Source: Ruminococcus_C callidus
Lineage (GTDB): Bacteria > Bacillota > Clostridia > Oscillospirales > Ruminococcaceae
Reading direction: 5' to 3'
Assembly: GCF_049562855.1 (NCBI RefSeq)
Contig: NZ_CP186925.1
Location: 1,860,001-1,924,000, forward strand
Length of the DNA stretch: 64,000 nt
Shown here one piece after another: positions 8,557 to 15,652 of the stretch; the stretch's first letter is position 1, and each line of letters starts with the position of its first letter. The position numbers and the translations under genes were made by a program. The notes below the pieces were generated by a model. That model worked only from the letters and a program-made list of their open reading frames with translations. It was not told the origin of the DNA and did not search any database.

Positions 8557-10194
8557 TCACTTAACCTCAGCCATGTTTTCAACGATCTGATGATATGTTC
8601 TGTGGCAGGTTTCAGGCAGAGTAGCACTCCACGGCATGATGCTGTCAAGCTGTTCGTCTGAGGGCGTTTTGCCCCATGAAGGAAGAACCAGCATCAGATA
8701 CGAGAGATAGCCAAAAACATTCAGACCGTTTCGCTTGGCTGTTTCGATCACGCTCATGAAGAGAGCACTCGCATCTGCACCCTTATCCGTCGCAGAAAAG
8801 AGAAAATTCTTACGGTCGATCACAAAAGTCTTAACGGTGCGTTCTGCAAGATTATTTGTCATTTCCACTTCGGGATGATCTAAAAACAGAAGGAGCTTGT
8901 CTTTCTGATTCAGGGCATAGGTGACCGCCGCGCCAAGGTGTGAACCTTTACTCGGTCTGAGCGTTCCGATGAAGTTGTAGAATTCTTCTATGATCGGTCT
9001 TACCTCTTTCTGCCGCATCTCCAATATCTTTTCCGGCGGGACGTTTGCTTTTCTTGCTTCACGCTCCAAGGCAAATGCTCTGTCGATGATCTCGACAGCT
9101 TTTGCCGCTTTGCTGTTTTTATCATTTTCAGGTATGCTGTCCACAAACTTGCGGCGAGCGTGCGACCAGCAGCCTGCGTGCAGATATTCTCCCGAACCAT
9201 AAGACCCCAGCCCATCGGTCTGCACGATACCGTCATAACTGCCGAGAAGTTCCTCCGCAGTCACCTTTGAACGGCTGTCCCGATAGGTATAGATCGCGAT
9301 CAGAAGCTTTGCTGACGCTCCTGTGCAGACCACCCACATCTGTCCCAGCTTTTTCACAGGCTTTTCATGTATTTTCAGGACACGCAGCGTAGTCTCATCA
9401 GCGTTCAGGACGGGTTCGAGGGAAGCATACTTCCAGAAGTGCTTCACAACAGGTATAAGCCATTCTGAACTTTTGATGATCCAGTTTGCAAGCGACGTGC
9501 GGTTCAGGTAGATGCCCTGCATCTTGAAGTGCTGTTCCATACGGTAAAGCGGTTCGCCAAGCAGATATTTCGCCTCAGCGATATATGCGATCAACTCTGC
9601 TTCCGGCAGACCTCTCGGAATGACAGGTGCAGGAGTCAGATTCGGAGCCTTCACAATATTCGCCTTATCTTCGTGCTTATCGCAGTGTTCACATTTGTAG
9701 ACCTCACGAAAGTATGTGATCTTAAAGATCTTCGCAGGGATAATGCAGAGCCGTGTGGTGATGTATTCTTTTGAAAACGGCACGAGCTTACTGCCGCAGG
9801 CCGCACATTTTCTCTGATCTTCGGGGAGCGTATGCACGATCTCTTTCGTTTCAAGATCACCACGCAGTTCATTTCTTTCCCGATGCTTTCCGGTTTTCTT
9901 TGATTTTTTTGTGATGGAATCCTCGGTAGGCTCAGCGGCAGAAAGATTTGACAATTCTTCCGCTTCGTTGAACACATTACTGTCCAGATCCATCTGCCCA
10001 TCGCAGATGAATTTCGATTTCTCGCTTTTCTGTCCGAAGAGCATCTTGTTCCGTTTGAGTATCTGCTCTTCCAGATGCTCGATGTGAAGAGCCTGATCTT
10101 CGTTCGATTTTTTCAGCTCATCATTTTCTTTTTCAAGCTCAGAGCACTTCTGCACAGCGACTTCATATGCTGCTTTCAGTTCTTCGTATGTCAT
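8557..10194 (-). CDS. tnpC: IS66 family transposase (TnpC)
   Basis: The DDE transposase of the IS66 element, 545 residues, a usual length. The first 60 residues are a coiled coil with a leucine-rich heptad pattern. A zinc-binding part follows (CAACGSKLVP and YKCEHCDKHED, about residues 134-180). The catalytic core has NADETTLRV, QTDGLGSYG and NNLAERTVK, which hold the expected Asp, Asp and Glu. The C-terminal 45 residues resemble the IS66 C-terminal element (PSDEQLDSIMPWSATLPE). RBS AGGAGTGC precedes the ATG. It is the last gene of tnpABC and ends before an intrinsic terminator. Confidence 0.93.
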   Translation of the reverse strand: MTYEELKAAYEVAVQKCSELEKENDELKKSNEDQALHIEHLEEQILKRNKMLFGQKSEKSKFICDGQMDLDSNVFNEAEELSNLSAAEPTEDSITKKSKKTGKHRERNELRGDLETKEIVHTLPEDQRKCAACGSKLVPFSKEYITTRLCIIPAKIFKITYFREVYKCEHCDKHEDKANIVKAPNLTPAPVIPRGLPEAELIAYIAEAKYLLGEPLYRMEQHFKMQGIYLNRTSLANWIIKSSEWLIPVVKHFWKYASLEPVLNADETTLRVLKIHEKPVKKLGQMWVVCTGASAKLLIAIYTYRDSRSKVTAEELLGSYDGIVQTDGLGSYGSGEYLHAGCWSHARRKFVDSIPENDKNSKAAKAVEIIDRAFALEREARKANVPPEKILEMRQKEVRPIIEEFYNFIGTLRPSKGSHLGAAVTYALNQKDKLLLFLDHPEVEMTNNLAERTVKTFVIDRKNFLFSATDKGADASALFMSVIETAKRNGLNVFGYLSYLMLVLPSWGKTPSDEQLDSIMPWSATLPETCHRTYHQIVENMAEVK

Positions 10195-10338
10195 AGCAAA
10201 AGCACTCCTTTCCCTGAAATTCCAGACGGTTCATGATACTCTGATTATACCATGATTTGCCCGATTTTTCAAGAAAAAGAGTGCCATTGAAGCATAGAAA
10301 TATTGTCCACATTACTGTATATTTTCATCGTGGAAAAG

Positions 10339-10686
10339 TCAGCATATATCCACACCGCCGGCTACTTTTTTGATTGCCTTTGGTTGGTCGATCGACAGTC
10401 CCTGCGTGAGCCAGATGAATTGTTCACGGGTAATATCCTGTTCATTGTGCGGCCAGGAGAATTTCCCGTCTTCAAGACGTTTATACAGCAGCAGAAAGCC
10501 GTCATCTTCCCATAAAAGCACCTTCATACGATCTCTGCGCCTGCCGCAGAACAGAAACGCGCTGCTTGCGAACAGGTCAAGCTGAAACTGCTGCTGTACA
10601 AGTGCCGCAAGTCCGTCAATGGACTTCCGCATATCCGTATGTCCGCAGACGATGTAGATATTGTCAGCAGTCAGGTCTTTCAGCAT
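10339..10686 (-). CDS. tnpB: IS66 family accessory protein TnpB
   Basis: The 115-residue IS66 Orf2 protein, needed together with TnpA and TnpC for transposition of this family although its biochemical role is unclear. The conserved features are visible: IYIVCGHTDMRKSIDGLAAL, LFCGRRRDRMKVLLWEDDG and LYKRLEDGKFSWP. The start overlaps the end of tnpA by seven bases, implying translational coupling. The region between its stop and the tnpC start (about 145 bases) holds no further gene. Full length and intact. Confidence 0.92.
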   Translation of the reverse strand: MLKDLTADNIYIVCGHTDMRKSIDGLAALVQQQFQLDLFASSAFLFCGRRRDRMKVLLWEDDGFLLLYKRLEDGKFSWPHNEQDITREQFIWLTQGLSIDQPKAIKKVAGGVDIC

Positions 10687-11084
10687 TCTTTCAGACCTCT
10701 CAGCAGCGTAAGCAGAAGCCTTTCGGATATATCTGCTGGCATTTCGACCTCGATCCCGTCTTTACGTACGATCATCTTTTGTGGGACAGCCGGTTCAGTT
10801 TTCCCAGGTTCAGCGCTGTCCGCAACACATTGTGTCTGCACCGCAGCTGTCGTGCAGGTGACGCTTTGAGAAACACTCAGCGGTACGATCTGCTGCAAAG
10901 GCAATCCAGCTCGTTTCAGCAGTTCTTTTCTCACCACATTCAGGCGTGAGTAGTATGTGTGCTGACTGATCCCCTTTTCCTTGCACCACGCTGTTACGGT
11001 CATACCGCTGCTCTGGCATTCCTGTATCTGCTCTGCCCACTCCCTGTGACGAAGCTCGGTTTTTACTTCTCTGATCGTTGGCAT
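10680..11084 (-). CDS. tnpA: IS66 family protein TnpA
   Basis: The 134-residue IS66 Orf1 protein. The N-terminal 60 residues are a helix-turn-helix of the IS3/IS66 OrfA type: WAEQIQECQSSGMTVTAWCK followed by GISQHTYYSRLNVVRKE. Near the C-terminus is IEVEMPADISERLLLTLLRG, typical of this family. RBS AAAGGAGCTGAG precedes the ATG. First gene of the element, 73 bases from the right inverted repeat. Its first 70 or so codons are nearly identical to those in the deletion derivative at 13794-14024. Confidence 0.92.
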   Translation of the reverse strand: MPTIREVKTELRHREWAEQIQECQSSGMTVTAWCKEKGISQHTYYSRLNVVRKELLKRAGLPLQQIVPLSVSQSVTCTTAAVQTQCVADSAEPGKTEPAVPQKMIVRKDGIEVEMPADISERLLLTLLRGLKEC

Positions 11085-11211
11085 ATTCTCAGCTCCTTTC
11101 GGGGTAAATCCCTTTGGAACTATTTTATCGCTTTTTTAGTGCCGAATCAACGTTAGGGTCTGGTTGGCGGTTACGCTACTTCAACAATATTATCCAGAAT
11201 CACGGATAAAG

Positions 11212-11253
11212 CAACACCGCACAAAGACCACCTGTCGGCTTTGTACGGTGTTG
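11212..11253. repeat. inverted repeat between IS66 and the dockerin gene
   Basis: CAACACCG plus ACAAAG pairs with CTTTGT plus CGGTGTTG around a 12-base loop, with one mismatch in the stem. No T-run follows on either strand. It may be a remnant of another element; no gene lies with it. Confidence 0.4.
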
Positions 11254-11282
11254 TCAAAATTACGATGTTTTCGGACAAGAGG

Positions 11283-11317
11283 AAAGGTCTGCTCTCAGAG
11301 GCAGACCTTTCTTTTTG
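11283..11317 (+). terminator. intrinsic terminator-like hairpin
   Basis: AAAGGTCTGC and GCAGACCTTT form a perfect 10-bp stem with an 8-base loop, followed by CTTTTTG on the plus strand. No plus-strand gene is seen upstream, so it may be an orphan left by a deletion or may work weakly for the minus-strand dockerin gene at 11436. Confidence 0.6.
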
Positions 11318-11435
11318 TACACCGACCCCAAATGGAGTAGCTCCATCTGGTCAAAAGGTATTTCCTGTACAGCGTTTCCCTAAAGGAGAAAGATTGCACC
11401 CAGCGGTCGGATTCAGTATTGCAAGTGCCTTGGAC

Positions 11436-13298
11436 TTATTTCAAGTTCTTCAAATAGGCTTCAAACATATCTTTCTCTGCAAAATAACCTTTTTGAATCA
11501 GCATTGTTACAAATTCCTGTACCTCTGCATTGTCGAGCCATGCACAGTCGCCGCCAAATCGGCAGAGTTCCAGTTGCTGTGTTGTGCCATCTTCGTCATG
11601 ATACAGGACATAGAGTGTTTGTTCGCCGTAATCAGTTATTCCAAAGCCCCAGGCTTTCATTTCGCAGTCCTTGTATTTTGCTGCATTTTTTGTGAATTCC
11701 GAGATCTTTTGCAAAACCTCTGCATCTGTGATGTACGATTCCTTTTCACCATCTTCTTTGATGTGGTTCATGTGGTCATCAACGGAGAGATACACGCAAT
11801 TGCACAATGGAGCTGAATACCGGTTTCCGTTGGCGGTGATTATTTGTTCGTAATCTTCGCCATCCCAGCCGTTTTCTGACATGATAATTCTATAATCATT
11901 GATAAACAAAACCGGCGTATCATCATACTGGTTTTGATTCATCAACTCACGTTTCATCATGCAAAGGTCAAACGCATTCAGTACGCCGTCTTCATACAGA
12001 TCGGCTGCTTTCCAGTTGGAAAGTGTTGCATCGGGAACACCCGTCAGCCATTTCTGGAGCATGACAGCGTCAGCGGCATTCAACTTCCCGTCTGCATTGA
12101 CATCGCCCTTTACAGGCTCAGAAAATTCAGATTCGTCTATTTCTTCGACGGACATATCTTCACCGATCTTATAATAACCGACATCTCTGACGTTTTTCGT
12201 CTGCTCTGGATCCCAAGGTCTGCCTTGAGAGATCGTAACTTTTACTGTGCCAGCGGATACTGCTTCATATACATAGACAGCATGACTTTGGCTTCCAGGT
12301 GGAATCGGCTCATCGGAAGAAATATTGTATTCTTTTACTTCTTTGATTTCCGCCGTTCCAAGCTGCTCCAGAATCACCTCATCACCGGTACTATAATTGA
12401 TGGTATCACAATAAACGATATAGTTGCCATGAACGGATACATTTCCGTTTTTCGCAATGAATGCTTCATAATCATCCATTGTAGCAGGCAGCCAGTCGAA
12501 TTCATCGACAGATTCAAGAGTGATCGTCTTTTCGTCATGGTCAATCGCCTTGACTCTGATCGTGCCGTCACCGATGTATTTGCTGTAATACTGCGGCAGA
12601 AATACAGGAAGGACAAGGTCATTGATATGGTAGTCATAGCATAGCAGATGAGTATTTCTGTCGATCGTATCACCGACGGAAAGCGTTCTGCCGTCCAGAT
12701 AAGTCACGCCCTCAATATCGGGTGCGACATACATAACAAGTCCGTCAATTCCAACAATTTCAGCATCAAACGGAAGCACATAATCGCCGCTGTTCAGATA
12801 AACAAGATCATAATCACCCTTTGTATTGACAACGTTCAGACAGCTCCCTGCTCCGTCTCCTGTGTAGTGCAGGGTATCGTACTTTTTCAGTTTTGTTCCC
12901 AGTGTAAGTTCGGAGGTCTGATAGGTCTTGCTTGTCTCCACGTCATCTGAAACATCTATGGTAATGGTCTTATCTGTTCCAATATTGGAATGGCTTACTG
13001 TAATGGTCGCTGTGCCGTTGCCAACACCTGTGATAAGCCCATTTTGATCGACAATGGCGACATTCTCATCACTGGAAGAATAAAAAACAGACTGTTTTGC
13101 ACCAGTACTCCATTCCAGTTCCAGCTGAACACTTTCTCCCACTGCAATGGTGTTCTTGGAAACGGAGAGATTTGTTACAGATGCAATGATCGTCAGTGCG
13201 TGAGCAGGCGTTTCTGCATAGGACACCATCGCCGCTGTGGAACAGCAGAGGCAGCCTGCAAGCAGGACTAAAATGACTTTCTTTCTCAAATTTACCAC
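11436..13298 (-). CDS. secreted dockerin protein with bacterial Ig-like (BIG2) domain
   Basis: A 620-residue exported protein. The start is GTG at 13298 or, with better RBS spacing, TTG at 13289. The signal peptide VILVLLAGCLCC contains LAGC, which fits a lipobox, so it could be a lipoprotein. Residues 35-115 form a BIG2 Ig-like fold (NTIAVGESVQLELEW, GNGTATITV). Residues 120-385 have no family I recognise. Residues 395-455 are a type I dockerin (GDVNADGKLNAADAVMLQKW, then NAFDLCMMKREL). The last 155 residues are unrecognised. The dockerin implies attachment to a cohesin scaffold; the protein may be a structural or substrate-binding component rather than an enzyme. Confidence 0.85.
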   Translation of the reverse strand: MVNLRKKVILVLLAGCLCCSTAAMVSYAETPAHALTIIASVTNLSVSKNTIAVGESVQLELEWSTGAKQSVFYSSSDENVAIVDQNGLITGVGNGTATITVSHSNIGTDKTITIDVSDDVETSKTYQTSELTLGTKLKKYDTLHYTGDGAGSCLNVVNTKGDYDLVYLNSGDYVLPFDAEIVGIDGLVMYVAPDIEGVTYLDGRTLSVGDTIDRNTHLLCYDYHINDLVLPVFLPQYYSKYIGDGTIRVKAIDHDEKTITLESVDEFDWLPATMDDYEAFIAKNGNVSVHGNYIVYCDTINYSTGDEVILEQLGTAEIKEVKEYNISSDEPIPPGSQSHAVYVYEAVSAGTVKVTISQGRPWDPEQTKNVRDVGYYKIGEDMSVEEIDESEFSEPVKGDVNADGKLNAADAVMLQKWLTGVPDATLSNWKAADLYEDGVLNAFDLCMMKRELMNQNQYDDTPVLFINDYRIIMSENGWDGEDYEQIITANGNRYSAPLCNCVYLSVDDHMNHIKEDGEKESYITDAEVLQKISEFTKNAAKYKDCEMKAWGFGITDYGEQTLYVLYHDEDGTTQQLELCRFGGDCAWLDNAEVQEFVTMLIQKGYFAEKDMFEAYLKNLK

Positions 13299-13341
13299 CC
13301 TCTAATCATATGTTATAATATGTTATATATATAACGGTTTT

Positions 13342-13370
13342 AGTATATCATAAAAATATCTGGTTGTCAA
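13342..13370 (-). promoter_or_regulatory. sigma-70 promoter of the Ig-like dockerin gene
   Basis: On the minus strand TTGACA (13370-13365) and TATACT (13347-13342) are separated by exactly 17 bases, close to the gene start at 13298. The leader between them is very AT-rich. Confidence 0.8.
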
Positions 13371-13444
13371 GGAATATACAAAAAAATCTATGGCAATACT
13401 GTGCAAAGATTGTGCATCAGATACGCAATGAGTATCGACACACC

Positions 13445-13482
13445 CTAGTTGCTCCCATATGTCAGCAAATTGCAATTATAAT
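13445..13482 (-). pseudogene. 3' remnant of a second beta-helix protein gene
   Basis: The minus strand reads YNCNLLTYGSN and a TAG stop. This matches the C-terminus of the beta-helix dockerin protein at 6055 (YNCNLLTYGDK), and the DNA is nearly the same. The rest of the gene is gone because the IS66 derivative begins at 13483, so this is the tail of a lost paralogue. Confidence 0.7.
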
Positions 13483-14114
13483 GTAACCGCCAACCAGACC
13501 AGCGGGCAAAAAATGAGCCGAGATCAACCTCGGCTCAAATCCCGTATTCGTTTCATCACAATGAATTGCAGTGAGTTATTGTGAATTACTGTGCGGTGAA
13601 ATACTGTCAGTTACTATGAAATACTGTGGATGAGAAGCTGTCACTTAACCTCAGCCATGTTTTCAACGATCTGATGATATGTTCTGTGGCAGGTTTCAGG
13701 CAGAGTAGCACTCCACGGCATGATGCTGTCAAGCTGTTCTTCTGAAGGTGCTGAGCCAGAGAAGGCAGAACCAGCTTTCGCACAAAAGGTAATTCAGGTG
13801 ACACTTTGAGAAACACTCAGCGGTACGATCTGCTGCAAAGGCAATTCCGCTCGTTTCAGCAGTTCTTTTCTCACCACATTCAGGCGTGAGTAGTATGTGT
13901 GCTGGCTGATCCCCTTTTCCTTGCACCACGCTGTTACGGTCATACCGCTGCTCTGGCATTCCTGTATCTGCTCTGCCCACTTCCTGTGACGAAGCTCGGT
14001 TTTTACTTCTCTGATCGTTGGCATATTCTCAGCTCCTTTCGGGGTAAATCCCTTTGGAACTATTTTATCGCTTTTTTAGTGCCGAATCAACGTTAGGGTG
14101 TGGTTGGCGGTTAC
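13483..14114 (-). mobile_element. IS66 internal-deletion derivative, 632 bp, non-autonomous
   Basis: Both ends match the complete IS66 at 8399: left repeat gtaaccgccaaccagacc at 13483-13500, right repeat at 14097-14114 with one mismatch. The left end with its terminator hairpin and the tnpC 3' end is kept up to about 13740, and the right end with the first part of tnpA is kept from about 13795. All of tnpB and most of tnpC are gone. No 8-bp target duplication is visible (attataat against gccaagtg). It could be mobilised by the complete copy 5 kb away. Confidence 0.88.
13794..14024 (-). pseudogene. truncated IS66 tnpA
   Basis: Begins MPTIREVKTELRHRKWAEQI like the intact TnpA and stays nearly identical for about 70 residues (two substitutions), then ends at a stop created near the deletion junction after VSQSVT. 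The helix-turn-helix is kept and the C-terminal half is lost. The RBS and leader are the same as in the intact copy. Confidence 0.8.
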
Positions 14115-14145
14115 GCCAAGTGAAAATAACACTTGACGGCTTAGA

Positions 14146-14328
14146 TTACTTTTTAATAAGTCCCTTTGCAAGATTCAATCCGGCTTTTATTCTGTCCTTA
14201 TTAAGCACAAGAATAAAAGCACCGGCTGCGGTACCAGCTACACCTTTTAGGATTTTACCAGTGGTTTTCAATACCGCGTGGTCTTTCTTTTCTGGTTTTT
14301 CATTTTTAAACTTCTTCCGATTCTCCAC
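14146..14328 (-). CDS. small basic protein with one hydrophobic segment, last gene of the defence operon
   Basis: A 60-residue protein. The N-terminal 20 residues are highly charged (Lys, Arg, Glu); residues 24-42 are a hydrophobic, Gly/Ala-rich stretch (ILKGVAGTAAGAFILVLN); the C-terminus is amphipathic and basic. No family recognised. Its start overlaps the end of the 356-residue gene by 23 bases, so it belongs to the same transcript. One membrane or amphipathic segment in a small protein at the end of a defence operon could suggest a membrane-acting effector or anchor, but that is only inference. Confidence 0.6.
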   Translation of the reverse strand: MENRKKFKNEKPEKKDHAVLKTTGKILKGVAGTAAGAFILVLNKDRIKAGLNLAKGLIKK

Positions 14329-15376
14329 TACTCAACACCTCCAACAGTTTCTCACCTGTTACTTCGATTTCGATGACATCATACTCCGCTGCGGTTTCAA
14401 TACATTCTTTACATTCAGTTTCAATGTATTCCGGAACAGACTCACCGAAGCTCTCAAAGTTTGACTTCTTATGTAAGTATTTGATGGTATTCACACCTGA
14501 ATAATCTAACTCTTTGAGATCACTTAACGTCATGGCATAGACGTGTTCGGCAGTCTCGGAATCACCAACAACTGCATACGAAGCGGCAAGCAAGTGTGTA
14601 GATTCCAATAGTAAATTAAAATATGTGGACAGCTCATTATATTCATCATCTTTTTTATCACCATATCCACTTCCAGTACTTGCAAATTCTCTCGCCAGCC
14701 GGACAATACCATACTTGGAAATGGGTTCGAATTCTTTTACCCGTTCACGAAATGCGGCTAAAAACTGACCTCTTGCATCAGATAAACTTTGTCTGCCATC
14801 AGCAAGCTCTCGCTCCCATCCCTCTTGACCACGACGTGAGATTGCTAAAAGAATCTGCATTTTACCTGACTCCATTAAACCTATTCTATCAGTTTGCTGT
14901 CCTTTTTCGATTCTTTTCACAACAGTCAAGGTTTCTTGAATTGTGGCAGATAGTTGCTGCATTTGCTTTTGCATATAAATATTGTGGCATCCCACAGAGA
15001 GTTCTTGAATTGGATTTCCTTGAACTGCAATGTGTGGTTTAATTGGAAGAGGCGTTACTATTTCTTGTTTGCCGCTGTCAGCGATCTTCATTAAGGTTGG
15101 CCACATTTTTCCGCTTGTTTTTCCTTCCATCATGAAGTAATCGCCAGCGTCGTAACCGAGCTGAAACTCTGCGGGAACCTGAACAATGTATTCTACCCCT
15201 GTTTTAACTTTTGAAATCAAGTCGGCTATATTAACATATTGAAGTATACGGTTAAGAGCATCTTCAACGCCAATCCCTTCTGTTTTGGCTGTGATGCGGA
15301 GCTTTTTTTTAGATTTTGAGGAAGCTACTTCCTGCTTTTTGGGTGCCTGATCGTTTCGTTTCACAATTTCTTCCAA
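14306..15376 (-). CDS. hypothetical protein of the defence operon
   Basis: A 356-residue protein with no family I recognise. The first 30 residues are basic and low-complexity (PKKQEVASSKSKKKLR). Residues 35-130 look like a mixed alpha/beta domain. Residues 130-170 are helical and Gln-rich (YMQKQMQQLSATIQETLTV), likely a coiled coil. The rest is helical, with an acidic C-terminus (EVLSSGESEEV). No signal peptide or strong membrane segment. It starts 15 bases after the HhH gene and overlaps the following small gene, so it is part of the operon. Its position after Mod and Res suggests an accessory or effector role. Confidence 0.75.
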   Translation of the reverse strand: MEEIVKRNDQAPKKQEVASSKSKKKLRITAKTEGIGVEDALNRILQYVNIADLISKVKTGVEYIVQVPAEFQLGYDAGDYFMMEGKTSGKMWPTLMKIADSGKQEIVTPLPIKPHIAVQGNPIQELSVGCHNIYMQKQMQQLSATIQETLTVVKRIEKGQQTDRIGLMESGKMQILLAISRRGQEGWERELADGRQSLSDARGQFLAAFRERVKEFEPISKYGIVRLAREFASTGSGYGDKKDDEYNELSTYFNLLLESTHLLAASYAVVGDSETAEHVYAMTLSDLKELDYSGVNTIKYLHKKSNFESFGESVPEYIETECKECIETAAEYDVIEIEVTGEKLLEVLSSGESEEV

Positions 15377-15391
15377 TCGTACCGCCCCTTC

Positions 15392-15619
15392 TTATACACC
15401 CAGATGCTTCTCAATAACGAGCATGATTTCTTCGAGGCGTTTTTCTCCGATACCCTTGATCTGCCGGAGGTCTTTCTCAACCTCCCGCAGGTTGATGGTT
15501 TTGCCATTGTTCTCAAGCAGACCATCAGCGTAACGCATCAGGAACGCCTGAAGTTCTTCACGGCTCATTTTCTTGATAGACCGATAGGTGTCCCGGTCGA
15601 TGATTTTTTGTTCTGACAT
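15392..15619 (-). CDS. small helix-hairpin-helix protein
   Basis: A 75-residue protein. The C-terminal half contains a helix-hairpin-helix signature (LRQIKGIGEKRLEEIMLVIE), the GIG turn of non-sequence-specific DNA-binding motifs. The N-terminal half is helical and charged. It lies 33 bases after res and 15 bases before the 356-residue gene on the same strand. A likely role is holding or sensing DNA for the restriction complex. RBS GAAAGAAGTG is near the ATG. Confidence 0.75.
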   Translation of the reverse strand: MSEQKIIDRDTYRSIKKMSREELQAFLMRYADGLLENNGKTINLREVEKDLRQIKGIGEKRLEEIMLVIEKHLGV

Positions 15620-15652
15620 GGATTCACTTCTTTCAATAACTTGTAACTATCG

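Larger units (their letters stand above)
8399..11174 (-). mobile_element. complete IS66-family insertion sequence, 2776 bp
   Basis: The ends are a perfect 18-bp inverted repeat: gtaaccgccaaccagacc at 8399-8416 and its complement at 11157-11174. Inside are tnpA, tnpB and tnpC in the usual IS66 order on the minus strand, all intact. The bases flanking both ends (gatttttc and gctacttc) are not the 8-bp target duplication expected for IS66, so a deletion next to the element is likely. Left-end DNA holds short repeats of the type AATACTGTGA (8478-8546) that may bind transposase. The intact genes suggest it may be active. Confidence 0.92.

Noticed and set aside
11212..11253. Riboswitch or tRNA
   Set aside because: Only one stem is supported; no known riboswitch core, no CCA end or cloverleaf, and no gene downstream on either strand at the right distance.
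13483..14114. A separate MITE family
   Set aside because: Its ends and interior match the complete IS66 next to it, so it is an internal deletion copy.
14117..14135. Terminator of the defence operon (CAAGTG/CACTTG hairpin)
   Set aside because: Only a 6-bp stem and no T-run on the minus strand; too weak to call.
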